Shown: positions 10,866-21,769 of the stretch, piece after piece
How the letters are laid out: each line of letters opens with the position of its first letter
How positions within the stretch are numbered: the first letter of the stretch is position 1
Source: Aquatica leii
Lineage: Eukaryota; Arthropoda; Insecta; Coleoptera; Lampyridae
Assembly (NCBI GenBank): GCA_035610365.1
Contig: CM069432.1
Coordinates: 6,572,001 to 6,636,000, forward strand
Reading direction: 5' to 3'
Length of the DNA stretch: 64,000 nucleotides
Made by a program: the position numbers and the translations under genes
The notes under the pieces: generated by a model
Seen by the model: the letters and a program-made list of their open reading frames with translations, nothing else
Databases searched by the model: none
What the model was told of the DNA's origin: nothing

Positions 10866-11178
10866 ATGACTGAATCATTAAATCCGCCAAATCAACCAGC
10901 GGAGCTAGTCTTTGCCATCATGTTTATACATCATTGAGCCTCTTGAAGATTTTGAAAATATTGAAGTCGTAGATTCCAATGTAACAAAAACTCCAGTTAT
11001 AGAAGATGATACTAATTTTACTGATATTAGCATTATTAGCGATGATACGGGTAATACTGATAGTATAATAAAAAATTATAAGGGATATTATACTGGTGAA
11101 TTAATATCGGAACAAAAAAAATTCTTAGTTCAAAACAAACCATGTCGACCAATGGTGCAATTTTTTTTTGTCTTATAA
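10866..11178 (+). pseudogene. Possible N-terminal scrap of a hAT-type (zinc-finger MYM-like) transposase
   Basis: An ATG at 10866 opens MTESLNPPNQPAELVFAIM; after a frame break near 10912 an acidic stretch follows (DFENIEVVDSN to NTDSIIKNYKGYY). It ends in ELISEQKKFLVQNKPCRPM, which resembles the start of the TTF-type zinc finger found before the catalytic domain of ZMYM-like hAT transposases. A T-run and stop end it at 11178. The match rests on this short motif only, so the call is weak. It could be an unrelated decayed ORF. Confidence 0.3.
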
Positions 11179-11204
11179 ACTAACCAAATGTCTTCGATAA
11201 CACC

Positions 11205-13455
11205 TTCAAACGATGATATCATCATCATCATCCCAAGTCTTTACATCCAGTCTTGAATATATGCCTTTTCCAATTCCTTCTATCTCTCTCTATTTTATTC
11301 GATATTAATCCAACATGGAACTCGCTTTTCGTTTGAAATTGTCGTGCCAGCGTCTTGATGGTCGTTATTTTCCCCGTTTGTGCTTGTATGGCTTCCAGTT
11401 TATTATTTTACAACTCCATCGGGTTACATCACTTCTGGCTACACGCCCAGCGTATTTCTATTTTAGAGATTTCTCTTACCTCTATTATTTTGTTAATGGC
11501 TCTTATTCTGTCATTTCTTACTCCATCTTTCTTTGTTATCTTTATCATAGATCTCTCCATTCCCTTTTGAATAACTCTCAATAATTTTATATTGTCTTTT
11601 GTGGTTGTCCAGTTTTCTCTTCCATGTGTAATGACTGACAGCACAATTTTCTTGCTTTCAAGTATGAAACTTAATCTTCCGAATGCAAGCCAACCTGATC
11701 TTATTCTTTTTTTATTTTTGTCTTGATTTTCATAAAGCAACTCTCGTCATCCTTGTTTTGGGTTAATAGTACGATTTCGTCGGCATATCGTAGATTAATA
11801 AATCGTTTCCCATTTACATCTATTCCTTTATCCTCTTAACTCAATTTATTAGATATGTCTTCAAGCACCAACGTAAAGAGCTTCTTCTCTTTTTTTAAGT
11901 GAAATTCGTTTTATTTTCTCGTGCAGGATGTATGTAGCTGTGGCTTTTTCATTCGATTGTTTTATCTTTGGTCTATTCTGCTATTTTCCAACGTCTTATA
12001 GACAGCCCATTGCTCTATACTGTCAAAGGTTTTCTAATAGTCTATGAATGCTATATACAAAGGGAATTCATATTTGTTGGATTCGAGCAGGGATCATTAG
12101 TCTGAAACTTGCTTGTTCCTGAGGTTGACAAACAAATTAACTTTTTTGTAAATCTGTTTGTTAGAATTTTCGTCAACAGTTTATATAGGTGTGATAATGG
12201 GTCGGTAGTTTTCTAGTTTTATGTTTTCTCCCTTTTTGAATAGTAATGTAACATTGGCATTTTTCTATTGCTTTGGTATCTGTGTTTGAGCAAATCTGTG
12301 ATTTTTATTATTAGTTTTCTGCTCCTTCTCTAATTGTCTTCTCCTGTGGCTTTGTTAAAACTCAAATCTTTTTTGCCTTTTTTACTTCTTCTATCTTTAT
12401 AGGTGACTGTTCCTCTGATTCTACATTTTTATTTTGTCTTCTATTTAGCTATTCTCTCCATTTTTTTCGTATGGTGTTTTGAACTCGTAGAGTTCTGTGT
12501 AAAGTTTTTCCAGTACTTCTAATATTTCGTTTCTCTAGTATATTACCATTCCTTTCTTATTGCGTAGTGCATAAGTCTGCTTATTTTCGATTTTCTGTTT
12601 TAAATTATTTCATTTCTTTATTGTTCTGTATAACTTCATTTATTAGTTTGTCTTGTGTTTCCATTCTAGTTTCTCTTATACTTTTCTTAATTTCCTTGTT
12701 TATACGTGAATATTCTTTTGTTGCCCTTTTGTCTTCTCTTTTTCATTAATTTCTTAGTTTCTTCATTAATTGATTCTTTTTTATCTTTTCTTAGTAGAGT
12801 TCTTTTTAATTCTTCTATTGATTTACGCAATACATTTTGTATGTTCTTGGTTAATTCTTCAACAATTTTGTTAGTACTCTTATCCATATTTGCTAAACTT
12901 TAATTTATTATTTCTTCATATGCTTCTTTTTTTTCTTTTATTTTTTCTAAATTTATTCACTTCTTGTGTTTTTAAACATACATTGTCCTTCTGTTTTTAT
13001 TAATTTTTGCTCTTACGATTCTGTGATCGTCACCTGTGTTAAATGTATTTAGTCTTGGATTACTTGTTTTCTAACTGTAAGAATGTTATCTATTTCGTTT
13101 CTTGTGTTTGCATTTGGTGATATAAATGTCATCTTTCGTTTTAAACTTTTTTCTAAAAAAAGGATTCCATGGGTATAGACTACGTTCACACATAAAATTT
13201 ATCAGCCTGTCACATCTTTCATTTCTTTTATCAATTTAGAATTTTCCTACGTTGTCTTTGTTTTCATTTTGTTTCTTATCCAGTTTGGCATTAGAATATT
13301 TTATAATGAGTTTTTATTCAGTGTGGTCATTTTCTATGACTTCGTTTAAATTTTCTACTCCTTACTCTGGGAGCGTCGATATAAGTACCTAAACATTTTT
13401 TCCTACTATAAAAATTTTCTTCCTTTTTCTTCCAGTGCTTTTTCTACTCTTCTCT
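11205..13455 (-). mobile_element. Decayed RTE-like LINE (endonuclease plus reverse transcriptase)
   Basis: Reads right to left. Near 13021-13060 the end of an AP-type endonuclease is visible (LNTFNTGDDHR). A basic helical linker (ETKKLMKKRRQKGNKR) lies near 12730. The RT gives a broken AFIDY-KTFDSIEQWAV near 12001-12060, with a stop inside, and LRYADEIVLLTQN near 11757-11807, where the second catalytic Asp is replaced by Glu. The C-terminal domain reads GWLAFGRLSF, THGRENWTTTK and MERSMIKITKKD (11429-11740). On the plus strand the left end has a GATGATATCATCATCATCATCC run at 11213-11234, like the short-repeat 3' tails of RTE LINEs. Many stops and frameshifts: long dead. Confidence 0.75.
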
Positions 13456-13464
13456 ACTCTTTAT

Positions 13465-13770
13465 GCTTGAATACTAAGCTTACAAAAAGCACACCTGTAC
13501 TGTAATGCACTGAAGTATGGAAAAGTAATAAGTACCTATTAGTAAAAGTTTCTAATGAAGACTTACAATTTTTTTCATCCCTAAACGCTAAATATTTAAA
13601 CGATTTTACAGCGTTTTGAGCAATACCGTTCGTCGCAAGGTGATATGGTGGAGATCTTCTAAATCTATTTTTAGAAAAGAAATCAGAAACATCTCGTGAA
13701 ATTAATTGTCAACCATTATCTGGAACCATCACCCTGGGAAGACCGTATCGCGCAAGAGAGTATAGTAAAA
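13465..13770 (-). pseudogene. Scrap of a Ty3/Gypsy-type integrase
   Basis: The minus strand gives RYGLPRVMVPDNG, then SDFFSKNRFRRSPPYH, LATNGIAQNAVKSFK and, after a frame change, SSLETFTNRYLLLFHTSVH. This is the second Asp (PDNG) and the following helix of the DDE integrase core; the usual Glu in the NG-AE motif reads Gln here. It is a roughly 100-residue remnant with no visible LTR, wedged between two LINE remnants. It is not from the Gypsy element at 1133-10506, whose corresponding motifs differ. Confidence 0.6.
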
Positions 13771-14029
13771 AAAATATATAACCAGTTCTTCTCCTCGTCG
13801 TCAAAAATTGAGGTAACGCGGCAGTAAAAATAGTAATTATTATGGATTTATTATATAGATATTAATTATTAATATTTGTCTTTTATGGATGACCATCCCA
13901 GCGCTTATACAGAGCGCTTTCTACTATTTTTATACATACAAAAAAGTACAATTGGCAATAATCTAAATTTCTATGTTAATAATTTCTAATTTTAAAGATT
14001 TTAAATATTTCTGACGATGGTTAACCCTT
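13771..14029. other. AT-rich spacer, no gene seen
   Basis: No coding signal. A short inverted repeat, AGCGCT..AGCGCT, lies near 13893-13911. Confidence 0.4.
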
Positions 14030-14479
14030 CTTCTTGTGGTACCGTCTCCTAACTAAGGTTCGCTACCACCAAGACTAGTTTCACTTTGGATATTGCATCA
14101 CGAAATAACGATCTTGCATTTTTTTCGTACCAAGTGCTTAATTTTCCGTCTTTTTGCAGCACTGTTTTCTTGTATGATTATTTGTAGCAACTGATATTTT
14201 GGATATTGTATTACATGTTTCTGATACGTTTTTTCCATTCTTTGCAGTACTGTCTCATTACGTACTTTTTCAACCCAATGAATTTTAAGAATGCGTCGGT
14301 ATATCCACATTTCAGGCTTCTATATATTTTTAACTTTTGCTTGAGTAACTTTTCATGCTTCTACTCCATACAAAGCATCGTGAAATTCTCATTCTCTTAG
14401 ATCACTGCCACAAATAAGTTTTTTCATTTTTGATTTCAAGATCATGATTCCATTTTTCATTTATTATAAACCTAAGGTA
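14030..14479 (-). mobile_element. LINE remnant A: C-terminal reverse transcriptase part
   Basis: On the minus strand the codons from 14479 downward read YLRFIINEKWNHDLEIK, then ALYGVEA (broken) and EMWIYRRILKIHWVEKVRN. These are the YLG, YG-E-W and WRR-L-I-W blocks that follow the catalytic core in RTE-like LINE RTs. The reading continues across the pogo-like insertion into 17763-18005. Stops and shifts throughout. Confidence 0.7.
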
Positions 14480-14736
14480 GGGTAGAGGCGCCACTTATGG
14501 CCACTTTAAGAACTTTTTAATTATTATTGCATTGAGAAAAATATTGAAATGGAAAAACACCTTTTTTGTTAATGTCACTTTATGCTTCAAAATCTGCTCT
14601 TTTAGAAAATCAATTGATATTAAAGATTAAATATAATTTAAAAATATTACAACGCTTTATATTTTGAACCATGAAATTCCCTACTTTTGGCCATCTGTTT
14701 CTACATTTGGCCATACATTTTCTCTACTTTTGGCCA
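14480..14736 (+). repeat. Left TIR and subterminal GGCCA motif cluster of pogo-1
   Basis: After the 24 bp TIR, the 13-base motif CTACTTTTGGCCA appears at 14681-14693, 14701-14713 (CTACATTTGGCCA) and 14724-14736. The TIR itself carries the related CACTTATGGCCA at 14492-14503. Confidence 0.8.
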
Positions 14737-15094
14737 TTTAAAAATTATTAAAACGCGAAATACAATTTTTGCAAGTATATAGGTACAAGCCTACATATTT
14801 ATTGAAATACAAAGCTGTAGATGAAACAAAAATAAATTTCTGGTACAAATAGGTAGTAATATAAGAGAAAAGTTTATAAACAACGTTTGTTACATTATTA
14901 AACTATATCTGTTCAGAAATGTCTACTTGACCTGGAAAAATTGTCTTGCACTTTCTCCCCTTGTCTTCAACAGTGGGCTCGGGTAGTTTCCCTAAAATAT
15001 AGCATTAATTTATGGTAGAAATGTCATTTTCTATAGGATAAAAAACAGTCTTCTCACCATTGGCAATCTTATAACATTGTATTTCATATTCTTC

Positions 15095-17223
15095 TCATGA
15101 TAAAATTTTTAGAATTTTAGCCACATATCTATACGTTGTCGTCGATCTTTTACCAGTTAGCTTGAATTTTACAAGTACAAAATCTCCCAAATTGAGATCT
15201 TTGGGTTCGAAGATTTCAATGTCTTCCTGTTCAAATACCGTGAAGTCAATATCGTCTCCACTCCTACCACTTTCCACCCAGTCTTCAAGGTCCTGTGAGA
15301 AAGAACCTGAATCTATGTCTTATTTTTGATGTTTTGTTGGCTTCTGTTTAGGTTTTTCGCCTTTTTTTAGGCATCATCTGTTTGTTACTCTCTTGAGCCT
15401 GTTTCCTTTCTTGCTTTTCTCGTTCCTTCTCCATTTTGAGCCTTTCGCAATCTTCGTGATACTCCACCCATTTATTAGATGTAATAACACTTGGTGTGTA
15501 TTATTTTTTCTCTTCTTCTTTGAGTCAGTATTATTTTCTTTAGGATAAGGAAGAACAATATAAAATACTTTTGAACATATTGTTTTTTGAGCGAAGCAAA
15601 TATTACGTGTTGCTTGTTCTACCCTATCTGGACGAGATATAGTAGCCAATGCAGTATTACTATCATTTGATGTGGCCGGAACTTCTTTCGGTTTATCAAC
15701 TGGGAGCATATCAGTTAAAATGCTAGCATCTAAAGGAGATACTGGAGGGGTTTGGAGATCATTTTCAAGTGCAGGATCCTCGCTCACTAACTTTGGTAGG
15801 CCTTCTACATCACTTGCAATTTGATGCCAAACATTGTACAAACTCTTATCCTCAGTATTACCTTCCCATTCATAGTTTCGTCTTTTTGTTTGCTTGAATT
15901 CATCTAGCAAAACCACATCAATCTTTGATTCTAGGTACTTCAAACAATCTGCAGCTGCTGCGTCAATATCTCGGGTTTGGTATGTTTCGGGTTTCCTCGG
16001 AATAATTTTACTATAATTCACATTATTTGATGAAAAAGGATAAAGGCCTGTTGCTCTAAATCATGATATTATATTTGATGTCATTTTTGGATCTTCAATC
16101 AACTGAGACAGTATCATGGGCAAATTTAATTTGGTGATTTCTTGACCATTATTCTCTATCTTATATTTTCGCACAATATTCCTCCACTTTTTCTTTAAAG
16201 CCGCAAACACAGCGACATCCAACGGTTAAAGGATGTGAGTAGCATTAGGGACCAGTGCTATTAATACTACTTCATTTTCTCTGCAGAACTTACTTAAATG
16301 GAGAGTCAGATGAGATGCGTGTCTATCTAAAAAGATGATAACGGGTAACTCGATTTGAGACTCCTTAAGGTATGGTACAAAGACGTTGGAGAACTATTCG
16401 TAGAAACATTCTGCAGTCATCCAGCCTTTTTCACTTTTGCCAATCCCCCAACCCTTAGGAGCTGCTTTAGACACAGCAGATGGAATCCGGTCATATTTAA
16501 AGATTGTTAACGGGGGAATGAATTTTCCTGCTGCATTAACTGTAAACAGTGTTGCTACATTTTCCTTGTCTGATAATAGTCGTTCATCGTAGACATGTTT
16601 TCCTCGTAATCCAATAACAGTACCACTTTTTGGAGCTAAACAAAAACATGTTTCATCCATATTAAAAACCCTGTGTGGATTTTCTAATACACTGGTAGCA
16701 TTAATTTCGCTTAAACTTGTTTGAATCTCGTCAAACCATTTGCGGATTTTCTCTTCAGTTACTGCACCTCTTCCACCGTGAATGTATTCGGCTTTCTTTT
16801 AGGAAAGTTGTTTATGGCGATTAAGGAAGCTATAATACCATTTTTTTCCCGGACGATCGTTGACGAAAGGAGTTTTAATATTTGCTTCTCGTACCAATTT
16901 TTGTACTGAAGTCAGTAACCCGTCTTTATCAATTGGAAATCCCATTTTCGACAAGCAAGTATCCATTCAACCAACTGGTTTTCAGTATCCTTTCCCAAGT
17001 GAGACTCGAATCCGCAGTGCCTTGAATCTCTTGGAGACTTTCCTGATACTTTATTAAGCAAAGTAGTTCTTGGTATATCAAATTCACGACTCGCTTTGGC
17101 AACAGCCATTCCGTCAGAAATGGCATTTAAAGCAAGATTAAGTTGTGTAGGAGAATACTGAAATTTTGCCTTTCCCAGCTTTTCTACTCGGTCTTTATGG
17201 GTTTTATTCAGTGCTTTTAGCAT
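15095..17223 (-). pseudogene. Pogo/Tigger-like transposase, degenerate
   Basis: Cuts and rejoins the element ends at TA. From the N-terminus: MLKALNKTHKDRVEK start (17223), a psq-type HTH (LNLALNAISDGMAVAKASREF ending IPRTTLLNK), then a frameshift near 16930 into the CENP-B-type region (MGFPIDKDG...PGKKWYYSFLNRH). The DDE core has NMDETCFC near 16655 (first Asp), FLDRHASH near 16340 (second Asp) and PLDVAVF near 16215 (third Asp). An in-frame stop follows the FYE motif near 16394, and Gln just before PLDVAVF has become a stop near 16226. C-terminal tail: a long acidic stretch (15374-16021), then after breaks NLGDFVLVKFKLTG (15095-15277), typical of jerky/tigger-like insect proteins. All three acidic residues remain, but at least three lesions inactivate it. 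Confidence 0.85.
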
Positions 17224-17296
17224 TTTAACTGAAAGAAATATTACACATTTATGTAAATATATTACATTAGGTATTTATTTAAACAAAAAAGTAAAC

Positions 17297-17762
17297 TGGC
17301 CAAAAGTAGTTTTTGCTTATCTACTTATGGCCAGCAGGATGGCCATAAGTGGGTAACTAGTAAATTATTGATACCACTAACGGCCACTGTCATACAAATA
17401 TCATACTGTTAAGTGTAACAAACAATGAAAAATATTCAACAAAAAATATCTGCTTACCTTAAATACAGACTCCAGTGCAGAAAAAAACCGTTAGTAGGAG
17501 ATTCAAAACGATGATTTAAGATCACTTTCTTAACAAGTCGTTATTTTTCTTCACACATGGAAGACAGTACTACTCGAACTGCTGCAATAAAGCTAAAATG
17601 CAGCTTAGATAAATTTCTGTCACTGTACCGCCTTAATATTGACTGAAATGACATTTTAGCAGCTGCAAGGTCATTGGTAGATAGACACTATGTTTATTAT
17701 TCAACCAATTATAGTAGAGTGGCCATAAGCAGGTTAAATGGCCATAAGTGGTGCCTCTACCC
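17297..17762 (+). repeat. Right TIR and subterminal GGCCA motif cluster of pogo-1
   Basis: TGGCCAAAAGTAG at 17297-17309, CTACTTATGGCCA at 17321-17333, TGGCCATAAGTGGG from 17340, GGCCACTG near 17385, TGGCCATAAGCAGG from 17720 and TGGCCATAAGTGG in the TIR. Most run opposite to the left-end copies, as expected of transposase binding sites. Confidence 0.8.
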
Positions 17763-18005
17763 TATTTGTACTTTTTGACTTGATTTAATTGATTTCCATG
17801 GATGATATTGGTTAGTTTGCTGATAACCACAATTTTAGTATTTCTTGTTACAGAATTGATCAGTGTCAAAAACCAAACATCGACATTCACGTCTTTACAT
17901 CTTTCGACTAGAATTTGTAAGCTGAAAAAAGCTTCTCTGGTATCTAACCCGTTCCTAAAGCCAAAGTGGGTTTTACTAAGTAAGTCCAGGAGACTTGAAC
18001 CGCTT
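17763..18005 (-). mobile_element. LINE remnant A: palm part of the reverse transcriptase
   Basis: The minus strand reads THFGFRNGLDTREAFFSLQI and LVERCKDVNVDVWF, the helix before the first catalytic Asp of RTE-like RTs. It then jumps to VVISKLTNIIHGNQ and LNQVKKYK, a stretch found well after the YADD motif. The middle of the RT, with the catalytic Asp residues, is therefore deleted. The last codons join across the pogo-1 element to YLRF at 14479. Confidence 0.7.
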
Positions 18006-18009
18006 TTTA

Positions 18010-20440
18010 CATAAAAATAAAAATAATTTTCTTTACATAAGGTTTAGAGAATTTATTATATATTTTTATAGTTGACTTTAGTTTGTGCTTTTTTCAGTAA
18101 TTGTAATACCGATTCCAACATATCCTCATTCTTTTCCACAGTTGGGGCACTAAAAAACCAAACTTACTCAATGCACTAATCAATAGTTTTAACCTACATG
18201 ATAAATCAGGAACATCTCAAATGTTGTTTTTATATAAAAGAAAAAAAACATAAATTTCACAAAATATATCAACATTGATTCTTTAAAAATATAAATCAAC
18301 CACGCACAAACGTCTAGTTAAATTTTACGTTATTATACGTCTTTTAATATTTCTCTGAATAGATTATTTTGGTTTGAATATATAATAAGAAGTATATGTA
18401 TTTTATTTTTAGACATCCATGAATTAAACTCACCGAACCGGGATTATGTAAAAAAAAGTTAGAAATGCGTATTTCATAATACATATATGAAGACAAATAC
18501 TTTAAAATATAAAAGTAAAAATGTAAAGCAAAATTCAATTACTCTACATTTGTGAAAAAAAAACCAAAGAAACAACGAATGCTTTTTAATTGTTTTCCCC
18601 CAACCTACTTACTTTTCACATCTTTTCAGATTAAAAAAAAACTATTATTTGGACGGTAGAATTAATTAGCAGTCGAATTAAATAGCATAAAAAAGGAAAA
18701 TTTATTTTGGGAGACTATTAATATGATTTTAATTATTTATGATTTAGATCGTTTATAAATTGACATAATTTACATTTCAATGCTTCCTTTGCATTCTTGA
18801 AATTCAATAAATACGAAATTCGAGTAGAATGTGCAACTCGAATTGAACTATGATAGTAATTTTCCATAAACAGATTCTGATCATTTTTGAAATTTTCTTA
18901 CTTTTAAAATACGACCTTGGCTTCGTGTAATCGAGTTCTTGATATTGTATTTATGGATCGTTATCGTGTTAGTTACATTGATAAATTATTCTAGAATGTA
19001 AATTATTAAGAGTGTGCATGTCAATCGGTTTTAATCGATTGTTTTATAAATTTCTTGGAGTTTTTGAACGTCCATTGTTTTTCTTATACAATATTGGTAC
19101 TAATAGGTTGACGGTTATATTGTATAGGTACCGGTTTTATGACATAGAATCACGTTGGCTGTTTAGCTCAGTGGGATTTTCGTTATATCGTAAATATCGT
19201 CCGAGTATAGCCGAGTTCGAACCCTCACTAAGCTTAGAATTTTTAGAAACATCCAGTACTCCATGCGGAATACTTGAATAAAATAGGTATTTTCGTACTA
19301 ATATACTGGTATATGAAAATTCGTGTTCAATAGGACGGTCGTTATTTCCAATTGATGACTGAATGGGAAGAACACGACACAATTTTTAGTTTTACCTTTG
19401 TACATAGTACTGCAATTAGTGCAGTACAACATACATTCACATTTAAAAAAAAACATTGTTTATGAGGTTATTTTAGTAACTCGAGAAATGTTTGTTCATA
19501 AACATGAACATTACTTATCTTAACATTTTTATCTTGTTTTGTTACATTTCAATTTATTTAAAAACTGTGTTTTTTAAACAGAATACACTCCGTAAACATT
19601 TTAATTAATACAAAAATACGATTTTCTGCAAATTTTAATTATGACTAATGTTTACATTTTCCGTTTTTTCAATTAAATTACAAATTGTATTTCTTTACAT
19701 TGTTTTATTTGTACAAATGCTGCGTATAACTTTATTTAATTAATAATCCCTTTTATTGAAACATGAAACTTTACGTCGACATTTCTCTTATTACACAAAT
19801 AACATTTTTATTTTCATGTAAATACGTAAAATGTTTGTTTGATTAATAAAACGAATTGCGAATGTCGAAAAACATTTTGCTAGTTTTTACGGCGACGCCA
19901 TTATCTGTTCGAATCATATAAAACGTACAGAGAATCACACCTTACTTAAAAGTCACTTTTAACTTTTAAACTTTTTCAAAAACGTAAATGATTTGAAAGC
20001 TGAAAACTGAGAATGCTGGTGAAAAGTAAGCATCGCGTTTGTTGAAAATGCTTTATTTTAGAAAGATGATTTATTAAGTGAAAGTTTGCAAATAGTATTA
20101 AATAGGTTGCTGAAAATTCTATTTTTATGAAGTGTTATATTGATTTGATTTTTCTAATGTTTGTTGTATGGATGGCATCTATTGTCGAGTTTCCAGCCCG
20201 CAAAACTTGTTGGTAATCTCCAACTATTTCTAGTAGGACAAACACTACAGTTATTGACACCTTAAGCAATGTATTTTGGAAAAATATGAACCATTTTTTT
20301 TAAGTACGAAATTAAAATATTTGTTGCAATTTATGCAAATTATCAAACAGAAGGGAAATATCGGTTCACGACAAGCCTTAAAAAATACTTAAAATAATAT
20401 AAAGCAGTAATAAAGAGATTGACATAGTAAAAACTATTGC
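18010..20440. other. AT-rich DNA, no gene seen apart from a tRNA-like motif
   Basis: No coding homology on either strand; the short open frames here are chance. The only structure I could support is the Pol III-type promoter motif near 19164-19223. Confidence 0.4.
19154..19230 (+). ncRNA. tRNA-like / SINE-like Pol III promoter
   Basis: TAGCTCAGTGG (A box, 19164-19174) is followed 49 bases later by GTTCGAACC (B box, 19214-19222). Both match the tRNA internal promoter consensus. The stems do not fold as a good cloverleaf (the T-arm pairs poorly and I see no matching acceptor stem), so a decayed tRNA or a SINE head is likelier than a working tRNA. Confidence 0.35.
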
Positions 20441-20450
20441 TGACACTATC

Positions 20451-21645
20451 GTTGATAATTTTAATTCTTCAATTTTAAATCAAGAATAAAATTACCAACA
20501 AATATATTAATTCTGAATTAAAAAGTTTGTTGATAATTTTAATTCTTCAATTTTCAATCAAAAACAAAATTACCAACAAATATATTAAATCTGAATTAAA
20601 ATGTTTGTTGATAATTTTAATTCTTCAATTTTAAATCAAGAATTAATTTTACCGACAAACATATTAATTCTGAATTAAAATGTTTGTTGATAATTTTAAT
20701 TCTTCAATTTTAAATCAAGAATTAAAATTACTAATAAACATATTAATTCTGAATTACAATGTTTGTTGATAATTTTAATTCTTCAATTTTAAATTCAGAA
20801 TTAAAATTACCAATAAACATATTAATTCTGAATTAAAATGTTTGTTGATAATTTTAATTCTTCAATTTTAAATACAGAATTAAAATTACCAATAAACATA
20901 TTAATTTTGAATTAAAAAGTTTGTTGATAATTTTAATTCTTCAATTTTAAATCAAGAATAAAATTACCAACAAACATATTAATTCTGAATTAAAAAGTTT
21001 GTTGATAATTTTAATTCTTCAATTTCAAATCAAGAATAAAATTACCAACAAATATATTAATTCTGAATTAAAAAGTTTGTTGATAATTATAATTCTTCAA
21101 TTTTAAATCAAGAATAAAATTACCAACAAACATATTAATTCTGAATTAAAAAGTTTGTTGATAATTTTAATTCTTCAATTTCAAATCAAGAATAAAATTA
21201 CCAACAAATATATTAATTCTGAATTAAAAAGTTTGTTGATAATTATAATTCTTCAATTTTAAATCAAGAATAAAATTACCAACAAACATATTAATTATGT
21301 ATTAAAAAGTTTGTTGATAATTATAATTCTTCAATTTTAAATTCAGAATTAAAATTACCAATAAACATATTAATTCTGAATTAAAATGTTTGTTGATAAT
21401 TTTAATTCTTCAATTTTAAATACAGAATTAAAATTACCAATAAACATATTAATTTTGAATTAAAAAGTTTGTTGATAATTTTAATTCTTCAATTTTAAAT
21501 CAAGAATAAAATTACCAACAAACATATTAATTCTGAATTAAAAAGTTTGTTGATAATTTTAATTCTTCAATTTTAAATACAGAATTAAAATTACCAATAA
21601 ACATAATAATTCTGAATTAAAAAGTTTGTTGATAATTTTAATTTA
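20451..21645 (+). repeat. Tandem satellite, 78-79 bp unit, about 15 copies, with higher-order repeats
   Basis: Each unit starts GTTGATAATT; starts fall at 20451, 20529, 20607, 20686, 20765, 20844, 20923, 21001, 21079, 21157, 21235, 21313, 21392, 21471, 21549 and 21628 (partial). Spacings alternate between 78 and 79. Units come in types: some read AAATCAAGAATAAAATTACC, others AAATACAGAATTAAAATTACC. The two-unit block 20844-21000 is repeated without change at 21392-21548, 548 bases (seven units) away. The dimer 21001-21156 is repeated at 21157-21312 with two differences near its end. Each unit holds two inverted repeats: TAATTTTAATTCTT with AAGAATTAAAATTA, and AACATATTAATTC with GAATTAAAATGTT. 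The array is over 80 percent A+T. Confidence 0.95.
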
Positions 21646-21769
21646 ATACAGTTTTACTTCACCTAATTTCAAAGCGATATCACTATTAGCCTTTAAAAAG
21701 AGCGATATTATATTGGTAGAAAAGTACGGAAACCCGATTTTCTGAAAAATTGGAGTTAATACAATTTAG

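Larger units (their letters stand above)
14480..17762 (-). mobile_element. Pogo-like DNA transposon, 3283 bp (pogo-1)
   Basis: The two ends are 24 bp inverted repeats (14480-14503 and 17739-17762; GGGTAGAGGC then CCACTTATGGCCA, one mismatch). The element is flanked by TA at 14478-14479 and TA at 17763-17764, the Tc1/mariner/pogo signature. It encodes one transposase on the minus strand with a pipsqueak-type HTH, a CENP-B-like region and a DDE domain. Removing the element with one TA restores the interrupted LINE reading frame exactly, which proves both borders. Copies of a GGCCA motif crowd both ends. Confidence 0.92.

Noticed and set aside
16721..17057. Plus-strand open frames within pogo-1
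   Set aside because: The minus strand encodes the CENP-B-like and HTH parts of the transposase in the same bases.
19154..19230. Functional tRNA gene
   Set aside because: A and B boxes are present, but the T-arm and acceptor stem do not pair.
20451..21645. CRISPR array
   Set aside because: Units are tandem without unique spacers, in an animal genome; this is a satellite.
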